In this document: in pieces, positions 26,799 through 36,515 of the stretch | Position numbering within the stretch: the stretch's first letter is position 1 | How the letters are laid out: each line of letters starts with the position of its first letter | Assembly (NCBI GenBank): GCA_964404215.1 | Contig: CAYOJF010000009.1 | Location: forward strand, 4,798 to 68,797 | Source: Aureispira sp964404215 | GTDB lineage: Bacteria; Bacteroidota; Bacteroidia; Chitinophagales; Saprospiraceae | Direction: 5' to 3' | DNA: 64,000 nt | The notes under the pieces: model-generated | The model's input: only the letters and a program-made list of their open reading frames with translations | Database searches by the model: none | Told to the model about the DNA's origin: nothing | Position numbers and translations under genes: made by a program

Positions 26799-27539
26799 AT
26801 GAGAAACATCCTTTTTGTACTTGCTCTAGGCAGTATTTTTGCCATAGCTTGTAATAACAAAAATATCACAAAACCCAAGTATTTGGAGGGAACTGTTGAT
26901 GTAAATGAATTGTCAAGTATTGATAATAAATTTGAACGATTTCGTCAACAGATTATGGGACATTTCTCCAATACGGAGCAGGTAGAGAATGGAGTCAGTC
27001 TAGGAGAGCCAGAACAAGAGTTTATTATTACCCCTATATTCAAAAATCGCCCAGATGAGTTTTGGGTATATTTGGAGTTCTTTTCTCCAGGGCTTATTAG
27101 TAAGCCAATTGACCAACGTATAGAGCAGTACAAACGTATTCACAGAGATACTTTTGTAATGGAAGTGTATTATATTAAGGAACCTCAGAAGTATATCAAT
27201 GAATGGAAAAAAACTACTCCATTTGAGGGACTTTCTATCAAGAATGATTTGATTAGAGATGAACGTTGTGATTTGTTGATTGTACCTGATTTTGACAAAA
27301 AACATTATTTCACTACACTTCCACCAGAAGAGGTGACCTGTCAGATGAGAGGAGCTCAAGGAGCGGCTAAGTATGTTGACTTATTCTTTGACTTATCGGA
27401 CGAAGGGTATAATATGCGTTTTAAATTCTATGATAAAGATAAACGAATGATGCGTCAGACGGCTAAAACGGGAATAGATTTTAAACGATTGAATTATAAA
27501 TCAAAAAAATATCCTCGATACGATGTAGAAGAGGAATAA
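26799..27539 (+). CDS. CpcT/CpeT-family lipoprotein
   Basis: This 246-residue lipoprotein has a signal ending in FAIAC (Cys18). The body matches the CpcT/CpeT fold: FSNTEQVENG near the start, a central EFWVYLEFFSPG...QRIEQYKRIHRDTFVMEVYYIKEPQKY, then PPEEVTCQMRGAQGAAKYVDLFFDL near the end. In cyanobacteria and cryptophytes these proteins are phycobilin lyases. In Bacteroidota without phycobilisomes the domain must have another role, probably binding a small hydrophobic or tetrapyrrole-like ligand at the envelope. A TATTTTTG -7-like box lies at 26714-26721. It ends 14 bp before the flavin reductase gene, so both are probably cotranscribed. Confidence 0.8.
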   Translation: MRNILFVLALGSIFAIACNNKNITKPKYLEGTVDVNELSSIDNKFERFRQQIMGHFSNTEQVENGVSLGEPEQEFIITPIFKNRPDEFWVYLEFFSPGLISKPIDQRIEQYKRIHRDTFVMEVYYIKEPQKYINEWKKTTPFEGLSIKNDLIRDERCDLLIVPDFDKKHYFTTLPPEEVTCQMRGAQGAAKYVDLFFDLSDEGYNMRFKFYDKDKRMMRQTAKTGIDFKRLNYKSKKYPRYDVEEE

Positions 27540-27553
27540 GCTTAAAGAGAACC

Positions 27554-28456
27554 ATGCGTAAGATAATACCAGACCAAATAGAGACCAAAGATTTGCATCA
27601 GTTCATGGTAGGAGCTATAGCTCCTCGACCAATAGCTTTTGTGAGTACGATAGATGAAAATGGAGTCGCTAATGTTGCCCCATATAGTTTTTTCAATGCT
27701 TTTAGTTCTAATCCCCCTGTATTGGTGTTTTCTTCCAATCGACGAGTGGCTGACAATACGACTAAAGACACCCTACATAACGTAGAAAAAAATCAAGAAG
27801 TAGTCATTAATGTAGTGGATTATGCGATGGTACGTCAGATGGCAATTGCTAGTATTTCTTACCCAACAGAGGTGAGTGAGTTTGACAAATCAGGCTTGAC
27901 ACCACTAGAATCGGAGACGGTAGCCCCTTATCGGGTAGGAGAGTCTCCTGTACAGTTTGAGTGTAGAGTGACTGATATTATCAAGTTGGGAGATCATGGA
28001 GGAGCAGGACATTTGATTATTTGCAAGGTGTTGTGTATTCATATTGACGAAGAAGTCATAGACGATCGTAACCGACTAGATCCACATAAATTGGACTTGG
28101 TAGGACGATTAGGAAGAGCACACTATGTGCGTGCTAGTGGAGATGCGATTTTTGATGTTTATCAATCTCCTAGTCAAATTGCATTAGGGTTTGACAAATT
28201 ACCTGAACATATTCTGGAAAGTAATATTTTTACAGGAAATGATTTAGCACAATTTGCAGGACAACTAGATTATCCAGCACAAGAGGAGGTTGAAGAACTG
28301 ATGGAATTAGATAGTTCAGTACAGAATATATTACAGGTTTATGATCAACCTTCAGAACAGTTACAGGATGCTTTGCACAAAGCAGCCCAGTTAGTTTTGG
28401 CGAAAGGAAAGATTGAGCAAGCTTTCAAAATAGCGATGGTATACGAATTGGTCTAA
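27554..28456 (+). CDS. Flavin reductase-like, FMN-binding split-barrel protein
   Basis: A 300-residue cytoplasmic protein. Residues about 10-200 form the flavin reductase-like split barrel, with VGAIAPRPIAFVSTIDENGVANVAPYSFFN and PPVLVFSSNRRVADNTTKDTLHNVEKNQEVVINVV as typical FMN-binding segments. The last 80 residues are helical and acidic. Members reduce or hold flavin for a partner oxygenase, or act as oxidoreductases on their own; the partner is not evident. It follows the CpcT-like gene by 14 bp and precedes the aminotransferase-like gene by 36 bp, giving a probable three-gene operon. Confidence 0.87.
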   Translation: MRKIIPDQIETKDLHQFMVGAIAPRPIAFVSTIDENGVANVAPYSFFNAFSSNPPVLVFSSNRRVADNTTKDTLHNVEKNQEVVINVVDYAMVRQMAIASISYPTEVSEFDKSGLTPLESETVAPYRVGESPVQFECRVTDIIKLGDHGGAGHLIICKVLCIHIDEEVIDDRNRLDPHKLDLVGRLGRAHYVRASGDAIFDVYQSPSQIALGFDKLPEHILESNIFTGNDLAQFAGQLDYPAQEEVEELMELDSSVQNILQVYDQPSEQLQDALHKAAQLVLAKGKIEQAFKIAMVYELV

Positions 28457-28492
28457 TCCTTCTTACACTCAAAATCTATCAAAATACTTACT

Positions 28493-29638
28493 ATGAAAAA
28501 TAAAGAAGAACTGCACTTTTTTCTGCCTAGAAGAGTACGTAAGCTATTGCAATATGAAGCAAAGCAACTTCCTATGATGGATTTGCAGAAAGTAGGCTGT
28601 CTAGATATGGTATCAATGGTAAGTAAAGAAGCTAGCGTGGGGACTACAGATGCTCATCAGTTGTTGCCAGACTTACGAGCCCAAAAATTGCGTAATCAGA
28701 TTGCTACTCAATATAACTTGACAGCTGATCAAGTCTGTGTGGGGAATGATACGGCGGCTTTGTTAGATACTATCTTTCGTTCTTTTTTAGATGATGCGGA
28801 ACAAAAAGTTCTTGCTTTTGGTCCAGTTAATGCAACACTCCACCAATTGATACGATTACATGGAGTAGAATTAGAGTTGAAATCACTAGAGCCCGATGGT
28901 CAGCTACCGTTATTTGATATAGAAACACTTTCGGATTTGCATCGAATTATTTATATCGAAAATCCTAACCAAATCAAAGGAACGGTTATTTCCAGTTTTG
29001 ATGTAGTAGACTTAGTAACCCAGTTTGACGGAATCGTTGTTGTCGATGAATCTGCTATTGATTATGCAGAAGAAGAGAGTTTGATCACATTGGTAGAGGC
29101 ATGCCCTAATTTGATTATACTCAGAAGTTTTTCTAATGCGTGGGGATTAGCTGCTTTGCAAGTAGGTTATGCACTTGGCAGCCCTATGTTAATAGAAGTA
29201 CTAGAAGCGATTCAACTGCCTTTTAGGGTCAATACTTTCGCTCAGGAAGGAGCAACTAAGGCACTATATGTAGGAGACAAAAAAGAACGGATTGTAGCTA
29301 AAGTGAAAATTGAAAAGCAAAAATTATTAACAGCACTCAGCACTATAGACGTCGTCAAAAGAGTTATAGATACGCATCTCAATACGCTATTGATAGAGGT
29401 TGCTTCTCCACAAGAATTAGTACAATATCTGTATGAAGAAGAAGGAATTGCTGTTTTGGATACTTCAGCGGAAATTCCTTCTACGGTTAGGATTACAGTA
29501 GGGACAGAACTAGACAACTTACGTATTGTCAAAGCTCTGGAACAGATGCACTACAATCAATCCAAAACGCATCATCTTTGGAAAATGACTTCGCAGTTTT
29601 TTAGAAGGGCCAGTAGCTTACTAGGTTTCTTTAAGTAA
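28493..29638 (+). CDS. Fold-type I aminotransferase-like protein lacking the PLP lysine
   Basis: This 381-residue protein resembles histidinol-phosphate aminotransferases: VCVGNDTAALLDTIFRSFLD at the PLP phosphate site, IYIENPNQIKG where the NPxNPTG motif would be, IVVVDES with the pyridine-nitrogen Asp (D185), and LRSFSNAWGLAALQVGY in place of the usual RTxSKxxGLAGLRxGY. The lysine that forms the Schiff base is Asn here (N215, codon AAT at 29135-29137) and the Arg of LRxGY is Gln. The frame is intact along the whole family length, so it is not a decayed gene but a likely pseudoenzyme or one with changed chemistry. It is last in a probable operon with the CpcT-like and flavin reductase genes. 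Confidence 0.8.
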   Translation: MKNKEELHFFLPRRVRKLLQYEAKQLPMMDLQKVGCLDMVSMVSKEASVGTTDAHQLLPDLRAQKLRNQIATQYNLTADQVCVGNDTAALLDTIFRSFLDDAEQKVLAFGPVNATLHQLIRLHGVELELKSLEPDGQLPLFDIETLSDLHRIIYIENPNQIKGTVISSFDVVDLVTQFDGIVVVDESAIDYAEEESLITLVEACPNLIILRSFSNAWGLAALQVGYALGSPMLIEVLEAIQLPFRVNTFAQEGATKALYVGDKKERIVAKVKIEKQKLLTALSTIDVVKRVIDTHLNTLLIEVASPQELVQYLYEEEGIAVLDTSAEIPSTVRITVGTELDNLRIVKALEQMHYNQSKTHHLWKMTSQFFRRASSLLGFFK

Positions 29639-29652
29639 GAATATTTTACTTA

Positions 29653-31479
29653 CTATTTCAAATAGAACTTAAAACCACTGTAGAACCGCCTTCCTGACGT
29701 ACTCTGCCATGCTAATCCACCATCAAAATCAGGACTAAAAGGTTGTGTGGCTGCTATAAATGGATTTTGTTGGATGTTCTGTAGAATATTATCCATCCCA
29801 ACAAACAGTTCAATATTATATTTTTCTCCTCTGTAACGTTTGAAAAATATTTTGATAGGAGCTGTCACCTTCATATCCCAGCGAAAAACACCTGTAGAGG
29901 CTAATCCAAAAGTACTTCCTTTGGCACTAGCATCAGGTAGCCGTTGCGGCCCATACCAATATAATTGTGTTTCAAAATCAATGTATTTTCTATAATAGTT
30001 GAGCTTTTGACGATAGCCTATATCTACCATCATGGTATGCATGGATTGTAAAGGGAGCTGTTGGTATACTTGATTAATCGTTGCAGCATACCAATCAAAA
30101 CGGTAGTCTATCCCAAGATCAAGTCTAAGAGCTGTCCACTGTACATGTGCATCCAACTCAAAGCTGAATTTTTCTGCTTTACCATCTAAATTATAAAAAG
30201 CTAGAGTGTAGGCATCTTGATCTAGATCTGCTATGATTTTATTTTCGTAAAGGGTATGTTTAAACTGAAATTTGAGAGTACTCATCAAATCGACTCCTTT
30301 CCACCATTGACTATAAACAAAAGACCCTCCATAGTTCCAAGCTCGTTCGGCTTCTAGTGGTTCTTTTATTTCAATAGTTCTATTGCTCAATAAGAAACGC
30401 TGATTTTCATTCAATACATTAGCGAAACGCATACCTCCTCCTCCAAATATATTAGCAGCAAAATGCTCGTGTAACTTGAAGTCTAGTTTGAGATGAGGAA
30501 CCAGCACCCATTTAGCAATATTGTGATACAAAATATTGAATCGGCTTGATAGGTGAAATTTCTTACCTAAAGAGGTCTCATAACCAACAAAGCCGCCCCC
30601 ATAGGATTCATTTCGATGAAGTTGTAGAGTGTCGAGATTTTCCCGAATAATATTGTAGTGGTAGTTGAGTCCTATCCGAAACTGATCAACAGCATTGTCT
30701 AGCGTGTAAGTATATATGGCTCTAGTGTCTATCCCCCATTCTGTGCCTGTATATTGACGGAGTCCATAATAGTCTTGATGACTATGGTCAGCTACCCTGA
30801 ATTGTAAGGTTAATAAGTCTCTTTTTCGCACACTAATATAGTTGATAGACTCACCGACCAGATGCTGAATGGCTTGCCCATATCCATAGGCTTGATTCGT
30901 AAGATAATCTTTGGCATAGTCAAATTGCCACTGACCTCCTTGTCTTTGCTGGTTGGTGTACCAAATGGTATTGACAGAGGAAAAGCGGTCAAGGTTGATA
31001 TTCCAGATATTGTGAGCCAATAGACGTTTTTGGAGTGGAATATCTAGGAAATTATCTTGATTATTATCATGTTTAGTACTGTTCCAATGACCATTGACAC
31101 GCAGTGTTGTGGATACTTTTTTGTATCGGACTTTACCAATTATATTCAAGTCTAGTTCTCCCAAATGACTCCCCTTGAAAGATACCAATAGATTGTTGCG
31201 TGCATAGGGTACTCTGAACACAGGATCAACTTGACCAAAGAGAGCTCTACTATCATTGAGGGTATTGTTTCGGCGATAAAGATAAATCCATTCGTTTGGA
31301 ATACTTTTGAGTAAGGGGAGCGTATTCAGCCCATAACCTGAAAACAAGCGCCCCTCTTGTATATTTCGGCCCAAATAGTAATCAAGATAGGCATCTTCTC
31401 CTAGAGATTGAGCTAGTAGACTACTGTAGCTAAAACAGAGAGAGAGAAGCAAGGTGGTGGTGTAAATAATATTTTTCAT
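29653..31479 (-). CDS. Plug-less TonB-receptor-like outer-membrane barrel
   Basis: A 608-residue protein from the ATG at 31479, which gives a signal peptide ending at LLAQ; the frame extends 39 bp further up without added signal. The body is a run of amphipathic strands typical of TonB-dependent receptor barrels, ending with GLAWQSTSGRRFYSGFKFYLK. The usual N-terminal plug (about 120-150 residues) is absent: strands start about 100 residues in. The gene lies 90 bp downstream of the alpha-2-macroglobulin gene, which itself contains a plug-like domain. The pair may act as one unit (see findings). Alternatively it is an ordinary plug-less porin. Confidence 0.75.
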   Translation of the reverse strand: MKNIIYTTTLLLSLCFSYSSLLAQSLGEDAYLDYYLGRNIQEGRLFSGYGLNTLPLLKSIPNEWIYLYRRNNTLNDSRALFGQVDPVFRVPYARNNLLVSFKGSHLGELDLNIIGKVRYKKVSTTLRVNGHWNSTKHDNNQDNFLDIPLQKRLLAHNIWNINLDRFSSVNTIWYTNQQRQGGQWQFDYAKDYLTNQAYGYGQAIQHLVGESINYISVRKRDLLTLQFRVADHSHQDYYGLRQYTGTEWGIDTRAIYTYTLDNAVDQFRIGLNYHYNIIRENLDTLQLHRNESYGGGFVGYETSLGKKFHLSSRFNILYHNIAKWVLVPHLKLDFKLHEHFAANIFGGGGMRFANVLNENQRFLLSNRTIEIKEPLEAERAWNYGGSFVYSQWWKGVDLMSTLKFQFKHTLYENKIIADLDQDAYTLAFYNLDGKAEKFSFELDAHVQWTALRLDLGIDYRFDWYAATINQVYQQLPLQSMHTMMVDIGYRQKLNYYRKYIDFETQLYWYGPQRLPDASAKGSTFGLASTGVFRWDMKVTAPIKIFFKRYRGEKYNIELFVGMDNILQNIQQNPFIAATQPFSPDFDGGLAWQSTSGRRFYSGFKFYLK

Positions 31480-31569
31480 ATTGGTGTGGTATTCGGACAG
31501 TATTTTCCAGTAAGTCATGTCACTGAAAAGTACTGTTCTATAGATCGATAAAAAAGAAGAAAGTGGTGG

Positions 31570-34500
31570 TTAAGGCATGATTTGGATGGTTTGTCCTTCT
31601 GCCCATTTTTTCTTTTCGTCATAATAATAAAGGTAGGCACTACTAGCAGGAGTAGTAAAGGTACCTGCTAGTTCAGTTTTGAGGTCAAAGGCTATATTGC
31701 GTACAGCATTAGCATTCATCTCACTGTAATACAAGTAAAGCAAGTTATTTTCGATTTCATAAAAATCAAATGCTTTTTCCTCTTGTAGCTTTTTCAATTG
31801 CCAAGGTTGTAAGCTGAGTCCAGCAGGAATACCAACCACTGCCATAGGAGAAGGAACCGTCTTGTTTTCCTTGTTTTGAAGAACAACATTGAGTCGTACT
31901 GTTTCGCCAATTTGAGCTTTATTTTTTGCGAGTTTACTCGTCAGTGCTAGAGCACAGTCGGCGGCACTAGAAGGTGCTTCCACTGTCCATTTTAGATCCA
32001 TCGAAAAAGGCAGTGGTTCTCCTCCATCAAAGGTAACTTTTAAGGTGTTATTTCCTATTGTAAGGATGTCGTTGAGATCAGGAATACGTATTTTTTGATT
32101 GCTACCAGCTTTGTATTCTAGTGTCTGGGAAATCCCATTGATACTTACATTGATAAGTACATCTTCTTTGACTTTTTTGGCAGCAGTGTTATATTCTAGT
32201 AAAGCCTTGAGAGCCATAGCAGTAGATTGAGTAGAACCATAGCGTCCAGATCGACACTGTTTGGTGATATGAAGGACCATATCTTGGATCAGAATCATAT
32301 CTGGTGTACTTGATTGGAGTAGTGCTAGGATGGCAAAACTAAGAGTTTCTACATTGTTGGATACTCCATACGAACGGGTAAGTGTAGTTTCTGCCCTTAG
32401 ATTAGGAATACCTATTTTTTTGATGAGTTGTAGTACATTTTTAGTCAATAAATCACCTTTTTTGATGTTGCCAACATTGTACTGTACTAGAGCGGCGATG
32501 CTCATACGATAGACATCTTCACTTTTGATGGCTTCGTTTGTCATTACAGACACCTCTTTTTTGATTTTGTCTGTCAATCCCACTTCACTCAATGCCCAAG
32601 TAATATAGGCATTGAATACATGAGGTTTGCTACCGCTAAAGCCATATTTTCCTGTATTCTGTTTGAAACCTCCTTTGCCATCTTTCCTACGGAGTAGGTA
32701 AGCAATCGTACGGTCAATGACTTCGTCCGAAACACCATCATAAACGGCTTGCATTTCATGGAACTGAATCAATCCATAGGCGGTCAGACCTTCATGTGCA
32801 GGAGCTCTGCCATACCATTCGAATCCACCACCTTTTATTTCGTATTGCACCAGTTTTTGATACCCATTTTTGATGAAATTCAATGCTTGGGCTTTAATCT
32901 CAGGATCAGAAGTGGCTTGTTCTTGCAATACTTGCAGGGCTAGTACATTGGGGTAGTTACTAGAGGAAACTTGTTCGAAACAACCTGAAGGTTCGCGTAG
33001 TAGAGAAGAGGTGCCATCAAACAAATTATCAATCATACTTGGACGAATATTGATTTCACTTTCGAGCGAACCCTTATAATGCTCTTCTATGATAAAAGTA
33101 TCCAGGATAGTAGCCTGTTGAGTAGAAATAGAGTAGCCTGCAGGAAAGCCTTTAGGAGTAACAGAAACAGGGAGTTGTACTTTATCATTGCATTTAGGTC
33201 CCTTAAATTCGTACTCCAAAAAACCTAGTTTCAAAGCTTCAAATCCTATGGAATAAGGTATGGATATGACCAAAAAGCTATCGGCAGGTACACGCAAATC
33301 ACCTTGCCACTCCTCATCTAGATATTTGAACATAGGCAAGGTAGACAGTTGGAGTTGACCTGTTAGTGGTTGAGAAGTATTGTTTTTGATGGTAATAGGA
33401 ACCATTATACTATCTCCAAAACTGAAAGTAGTGGGTAGCTTGACGTCAATACTAAAAGGCATTTCTGTGGCATAAGTAGTTTCTCCACGAGCTAACTGAC
33501 CAGTATGACCAATTCCTTCAACTATTACTCTAAAAGTAGTGGTCGCATCGGAGTTGTAATAGGTGATTGGAGTGCTATTTTTGCCTGTTTTATCAGTCGA
33601 TACATAGGAATTCCAATAGATAGTTTTGTGAAAGTCTGTCCGTCTTTCTGGGGTTTGGTTGTTTTCGTAGTTAACAGGGGAATAAGCATAATGAGGACTA
33701 TAGTACTTACGTATTGGGGCCAATTGTTGCAAGGCAAATTTGGGGTCTGCAGGGTTCAAGTCTATCGCTGTATTGTTTTGGTAGCGATTGTAAGCCGAAT
33801 TAGTGACAGCAGCGTGAGTCCTAATGATAGAATTGCTGACATTTAGGTCAGCCGAAGTAGATATGGTCGTACGGTCACTAAAGGCTACACGATTATTTTC
33901 AAATCCTGCTGGCACACCAGATGTAATAATCTGTACTTGATCAATCTCTGTCTCTGGTAATCCAAAATCACCAACCACACGAACGCCATCAATGTAAACC
34001 TCATTACTAGACGAACGGCTACCATTGGTGTTAACTGATTCGCCTTCGTCTTGCTGACTCACCCCGGCAGTAGTAGCTGCGATACTTGTCACACTGCGTG
34101 TGGCCAAGTTTTTAATATCTTCTGCACCAAGAGTCATACCACCAGCAGTAGCATCTTGCTCTATTAGGGGAATTTTATAGCCTATAACAATGATTTCTTG
34201 GCTGCTACCGAAGCTATCTGTAAGAGCTGCAACCCCTTCTACCATTTCCACATCAAAATGATTGGTATATCCAGCTCGTATGATTAGCCCTTCTATCTTA
34301 AGAGAGGGGAAGCCTACATACGAAACTATCAAATCATATGTACCAGCCTTTAGCTTAGATAAGTTATAGTTACCATCAAAGTCAGTTTGTGTTCCAGTAA
34401 TAACTGCTCCTTCTTTTTCTAATCTTACATTGGCAAATGGCAGCCCTTCATCTAGTGTAAGATCAGTTACCTTACCGATTAATGTACCAGTAGTTTTTCC

Positions 34501-36387
34501 ATTAGGAGTATTTGGAGGAGTAGCATTTTTTTCGGAGTAGTAATTTACTTTTTGGGAAGTGATGTAACCATGATCCTTGGCATTTATGTAGGCGGGCAGA
34601 GTAACATTTGATGCTTTAAATACAAAAAAACCTCTTTCATCTGTTGTAGTAGTCGCAAGGGCATTTTTCTTGTTAGGAGCTTTTGCCCATTTAGACAGGT
34701 AAATGGTTTTATTGGAAAGTGGTACACCATTACGATAAAAAATACCACTAATATATTTATCCGAGTGAGAGGGAGGCAGATCGGAAGGAGAAAGAATAGC
34801 TTCCCATTCGAAACGCCTCCATCCGTGAGTTAGCATTACATAATCAATGGCTTTATCTGCTTTTTCTTCTTTAGGATCAAAATAAAAATTAGGCTCATAA
34901 ACTTCTCCTTGAAGTTCACTACTGAGGAGTAAAGCCGAAAGAATGTCATCTTGTTTGTCATCCGCAAAGGTAAGGTTGTTGTCATCTACTACTGCCATCG
35001 AAAACTGTCCTTGTACTCCTTTACCTGTCTCATCTTTTACTGTTAGACTAATAGTGACTTTCTCTCTAGGAGCATAAATCTCTTTGTTGGGTTGAATATC
35101 TACCGTTACTTTACGATGTTTATTTACAAAAGCTAATCGTTCTGCTAGAGGCTGTTGATTTTTATCAAAGACAGTTAATTGGACAATTCCCATTGGTAAA
35201 TCTAGTGTAGATAGTTCAACAGTATTGACGCCTATTTTAGCATCTAGGAGTTGCTCTTTTAGAACAGTACCTTGTTGTTGGGCAAAGACAGTAAGCGGCT
35301 GTTCTGTAGGACTATAAACATCAAGCACTAGTTTTTGAGCATCATTTTGACGCAAAAATACCCCTACTGAGGAGGTCGCCTTAGGAATCCTATATGTAGT
35401 GCGATTCAGTAATGGTTTTGTTATCTCTACAATGTAGTCTACCCCTGCTTCTGGTGTAAATACAAAAGCTCCCATTCCTTGGTGATAGCTACTGAATTTT
35501 TGTACTAATTGTCCCTCATCTACTGTTAGTAGCTGCCCCTCTATATCAGCAGGCAGACCAAATTCGTTGAGTGCCTTGATAGCAATTCTATTAGGGTGTC
35601 CAAGAACAAGATTACCTCCTTCGGGTAAGAATTGAATATCTAAATTACCCAATATAACAGGTGCAGAGCGGCTAATAGATTCCGTTTTTCCTTCATATTC
35701 TAGACGAATATTGACAATATTATCAATAGAAGAAATATGTTGAGGAACTACAAAAGTAAGTAGAGCTTTACCTTCAGCATTTGTTTTGGCGGTATATTCT
35801 ACGGTTTCTTTTCCTTTTATCCAGAAAGAATAATCTAGGGAGGTATATTTCAATACTTGATTATCTTTGGTACGTGCCGAAAACTCAACAATAGCAGTAT
35901 CACCAGGACCATAGGCTTCTTTAGGAAAGTCTACTTTCATCAATACATTTGGTAGAATGACTTTTTGAAGCGTGATTTTCTTTTCTACATAATTGTTTTT
36001 GGCGAGCTGTTTCATCCATTTCGTATAGCACCTAATGGTGTAGATACCTCCTTTATAGTGCTCTAATAGAACAAAACGATTGCTCGTACTCGTTTCGTCA
36101 TTATGAAGATTCAGTTCTTGGATAACGCTTCCTTTAGGATCTACTAACTCTACAAATAGTTCTTCACTGAGAGCAGATTGTTGGTTGTGCCCATCGACTA
36201 GCCAAGCTTTAAACCAAATTTCATCATTGGGTTGATAAAGTGTACGGTCTGTTTGGAGATAGATTTTTTCTTGGGTATAAATACTGTCGTATTGCTCGAA
36301 TTTCGTGCGGAGGGTATTATTGTCTTGAGCTCTAAGGCTAGTAATTACGACTAAGGTGGCAATTACTAAATATAATAATCTTTTCAT
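31570..36387 (-). CDS. Alpha-2-macroglobulin with inserted TonB-plug domain
   Basis: A 1605-residue exported bacterial alpha-2-macroglobulin, a protease trap. A signal peptide (to about residue 20) precedes an MG1-type domain with YLQTDRTLYQPNDEIWFKAWL, further MG domains and bait-like regions. The thioester motif GCFEQ (C1136, Q1139) lies in the helical TED region (about 1110-1400), followed by a receptor-binding-like end. Between about residues 625 and 830 sit two domains foreign to this family: a CarboxypepD_reg fold (GTLIGKVTDLTLDEGLPFAN, DFDGNYNLSKLKAGTYDLIV) and a TonB-plug-like part (NEVYIDGVRVVGDFGLPETE, DQVQIITSGVPAGFENN). The barrel gene next door may be its partner. Confidence 0.9.
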   Translation of the reverse strand: MKRLLYLVIATLVVITSLRAQDNNTLRTKFEQYDSIYTQEKIYLQTDRTLYQPNDEIWFKAWLVDGHNQQSALSEELFVELVDPKGSVIQELNLHNDETSTSNRFVLLEHYKGGIYTIRCYTKWMKQLAKNNYVEKKITLQKVILPNVLMKVDFPKEAYGPGDTAIVEFSARTKDNQVLKYTSLDYSFWIKGKETVEYTAKTNAEGKALLTFVVPQHISSIDNIVNIRLEYEGKTESISRSAPVILGNLDIQFLPEGGNLVLGHPNRIAIKALNEFGLPADIEGQLLTVDEGQLVQKFSSYHQGMGAFVFTPEAGVDYIVEITKPLLNRTTYRIPKATSSVGVFLRQNDAQKLVLDVYSPTEQPLTVFAQQQGTVLKEQLLDAKIGVNTVELSTLDLPMGIVQLTVFDKNQQPLAERLAFVNKHRKVTVDIQPNKEIYAPREKVTISLTVKDETGKGVQGQFSMAVVDDNNLTFADDKQDDILSALLLSSELQGEVYEPNFYFDPKEEKADKAIDYVMLTHGWRRFEWEAILSPSDLPPSHSDKYISGIFYRNGVPLSNKTIYLSKWAKAPNKKNALATTTTDERGFFVFKASNVTLPAYINAKDHGYITSQKVNYYSEKNATPPNTPNGKTTGTLIGKVTDLTLDEGLPFANVRLEKEGAVITGTQTDFDGNYNLSKLKAGTYDLIVSYVGFPSLKIEGLIIRAGYTNHFDVEMVEGVAALTDSFGSSQEIIVIGYKIPLIEQDATAGGMTLGAEDIKNLATRSVTSIAATTAGVSQQDEGESVNTNGSRSSSNEVYIDGVRVVGDFGLPETEIDQVQIITSGVPAGFENNRVAFSDRTTISTSADLNVSNSIIRTHAAVTNSAYNRYQNNTAIDLNPADPKFALQQLAPIRKYYSPHYAYSPVNYENNQTPERRTDFHKTIYWNSYVSTDKTGKNSTPITYYNSDATTTFRVIVEGIGHTGQLARGETTYATEMPFSIDVKLPTTFSFGDSIMVPITIKNNTSQPLTGQLQLSTLPMFKYLDEEWQGDLRVPADSFLVISIPYSIGFEALKLGFLEYEFKGPKCNDKVQLPVSVTPKGFPAGYSISTQQATILDTFIIEEHYKGSLESEINIRPSMIDNLFDGTSSLLREPSGCFEQVSSSNYPNVLALQVLQEQATSDPEIKAQALNFIKNGYQKLVQYEIKGGGFEWYGRAPAHEGLTAYGLIQFHEMQAVYDGVSDEVIDRTIAYLLRRKDGKGGFKQNTGKYGFSGSKPHVFNAYITWALSEVGLTDKIKKEVSVMTNEAIKSEDVYRMSIAALVQYNVGNIKKGDLLTKNVLQLIKKIGIPNLRAETTLTRSYGVSNNVETLSFAILALLQSSTPDMILIQDMVLHITKQCRSGRYGSTQSTAMALKALLEYNTAAKKVKEDVLINVSINGISQTLEYKAGSNQKIRIPDLNDILTIGNNTLKVTFDGGEPLPFSMDLKWTVEAPSSAADCALALTSKLAKNKAQIGETVRLNVVLQNKENKTVPSPMAVVGIPAGLSLQPWQLKKLQEEKAFDFYEIENNLLYLYYSEMNANAVRNIAFDLKTELAGTFTTPASSAYLYYYDEKKKWAEGQTIQIMP

Positions 36388-36515
36388 AGCAGGTAGGTGA
36401 GTGAAAAATTAGTGGTGGTAGTACTAATCTTGTAAGGTGAATGAAGAGAAGGGAAACGCTCTATCTATTAAAGATGCTATCTAATAGGATAATGGTGTAT
36501 GACTTTGAAAAAAAA

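Noticed and set aside
33505..33846. Plus-strand frame of 113 codons inside the macroglobulin gene
   Set aside because: Antisense shadow of a clear gene, without recognisable domain.
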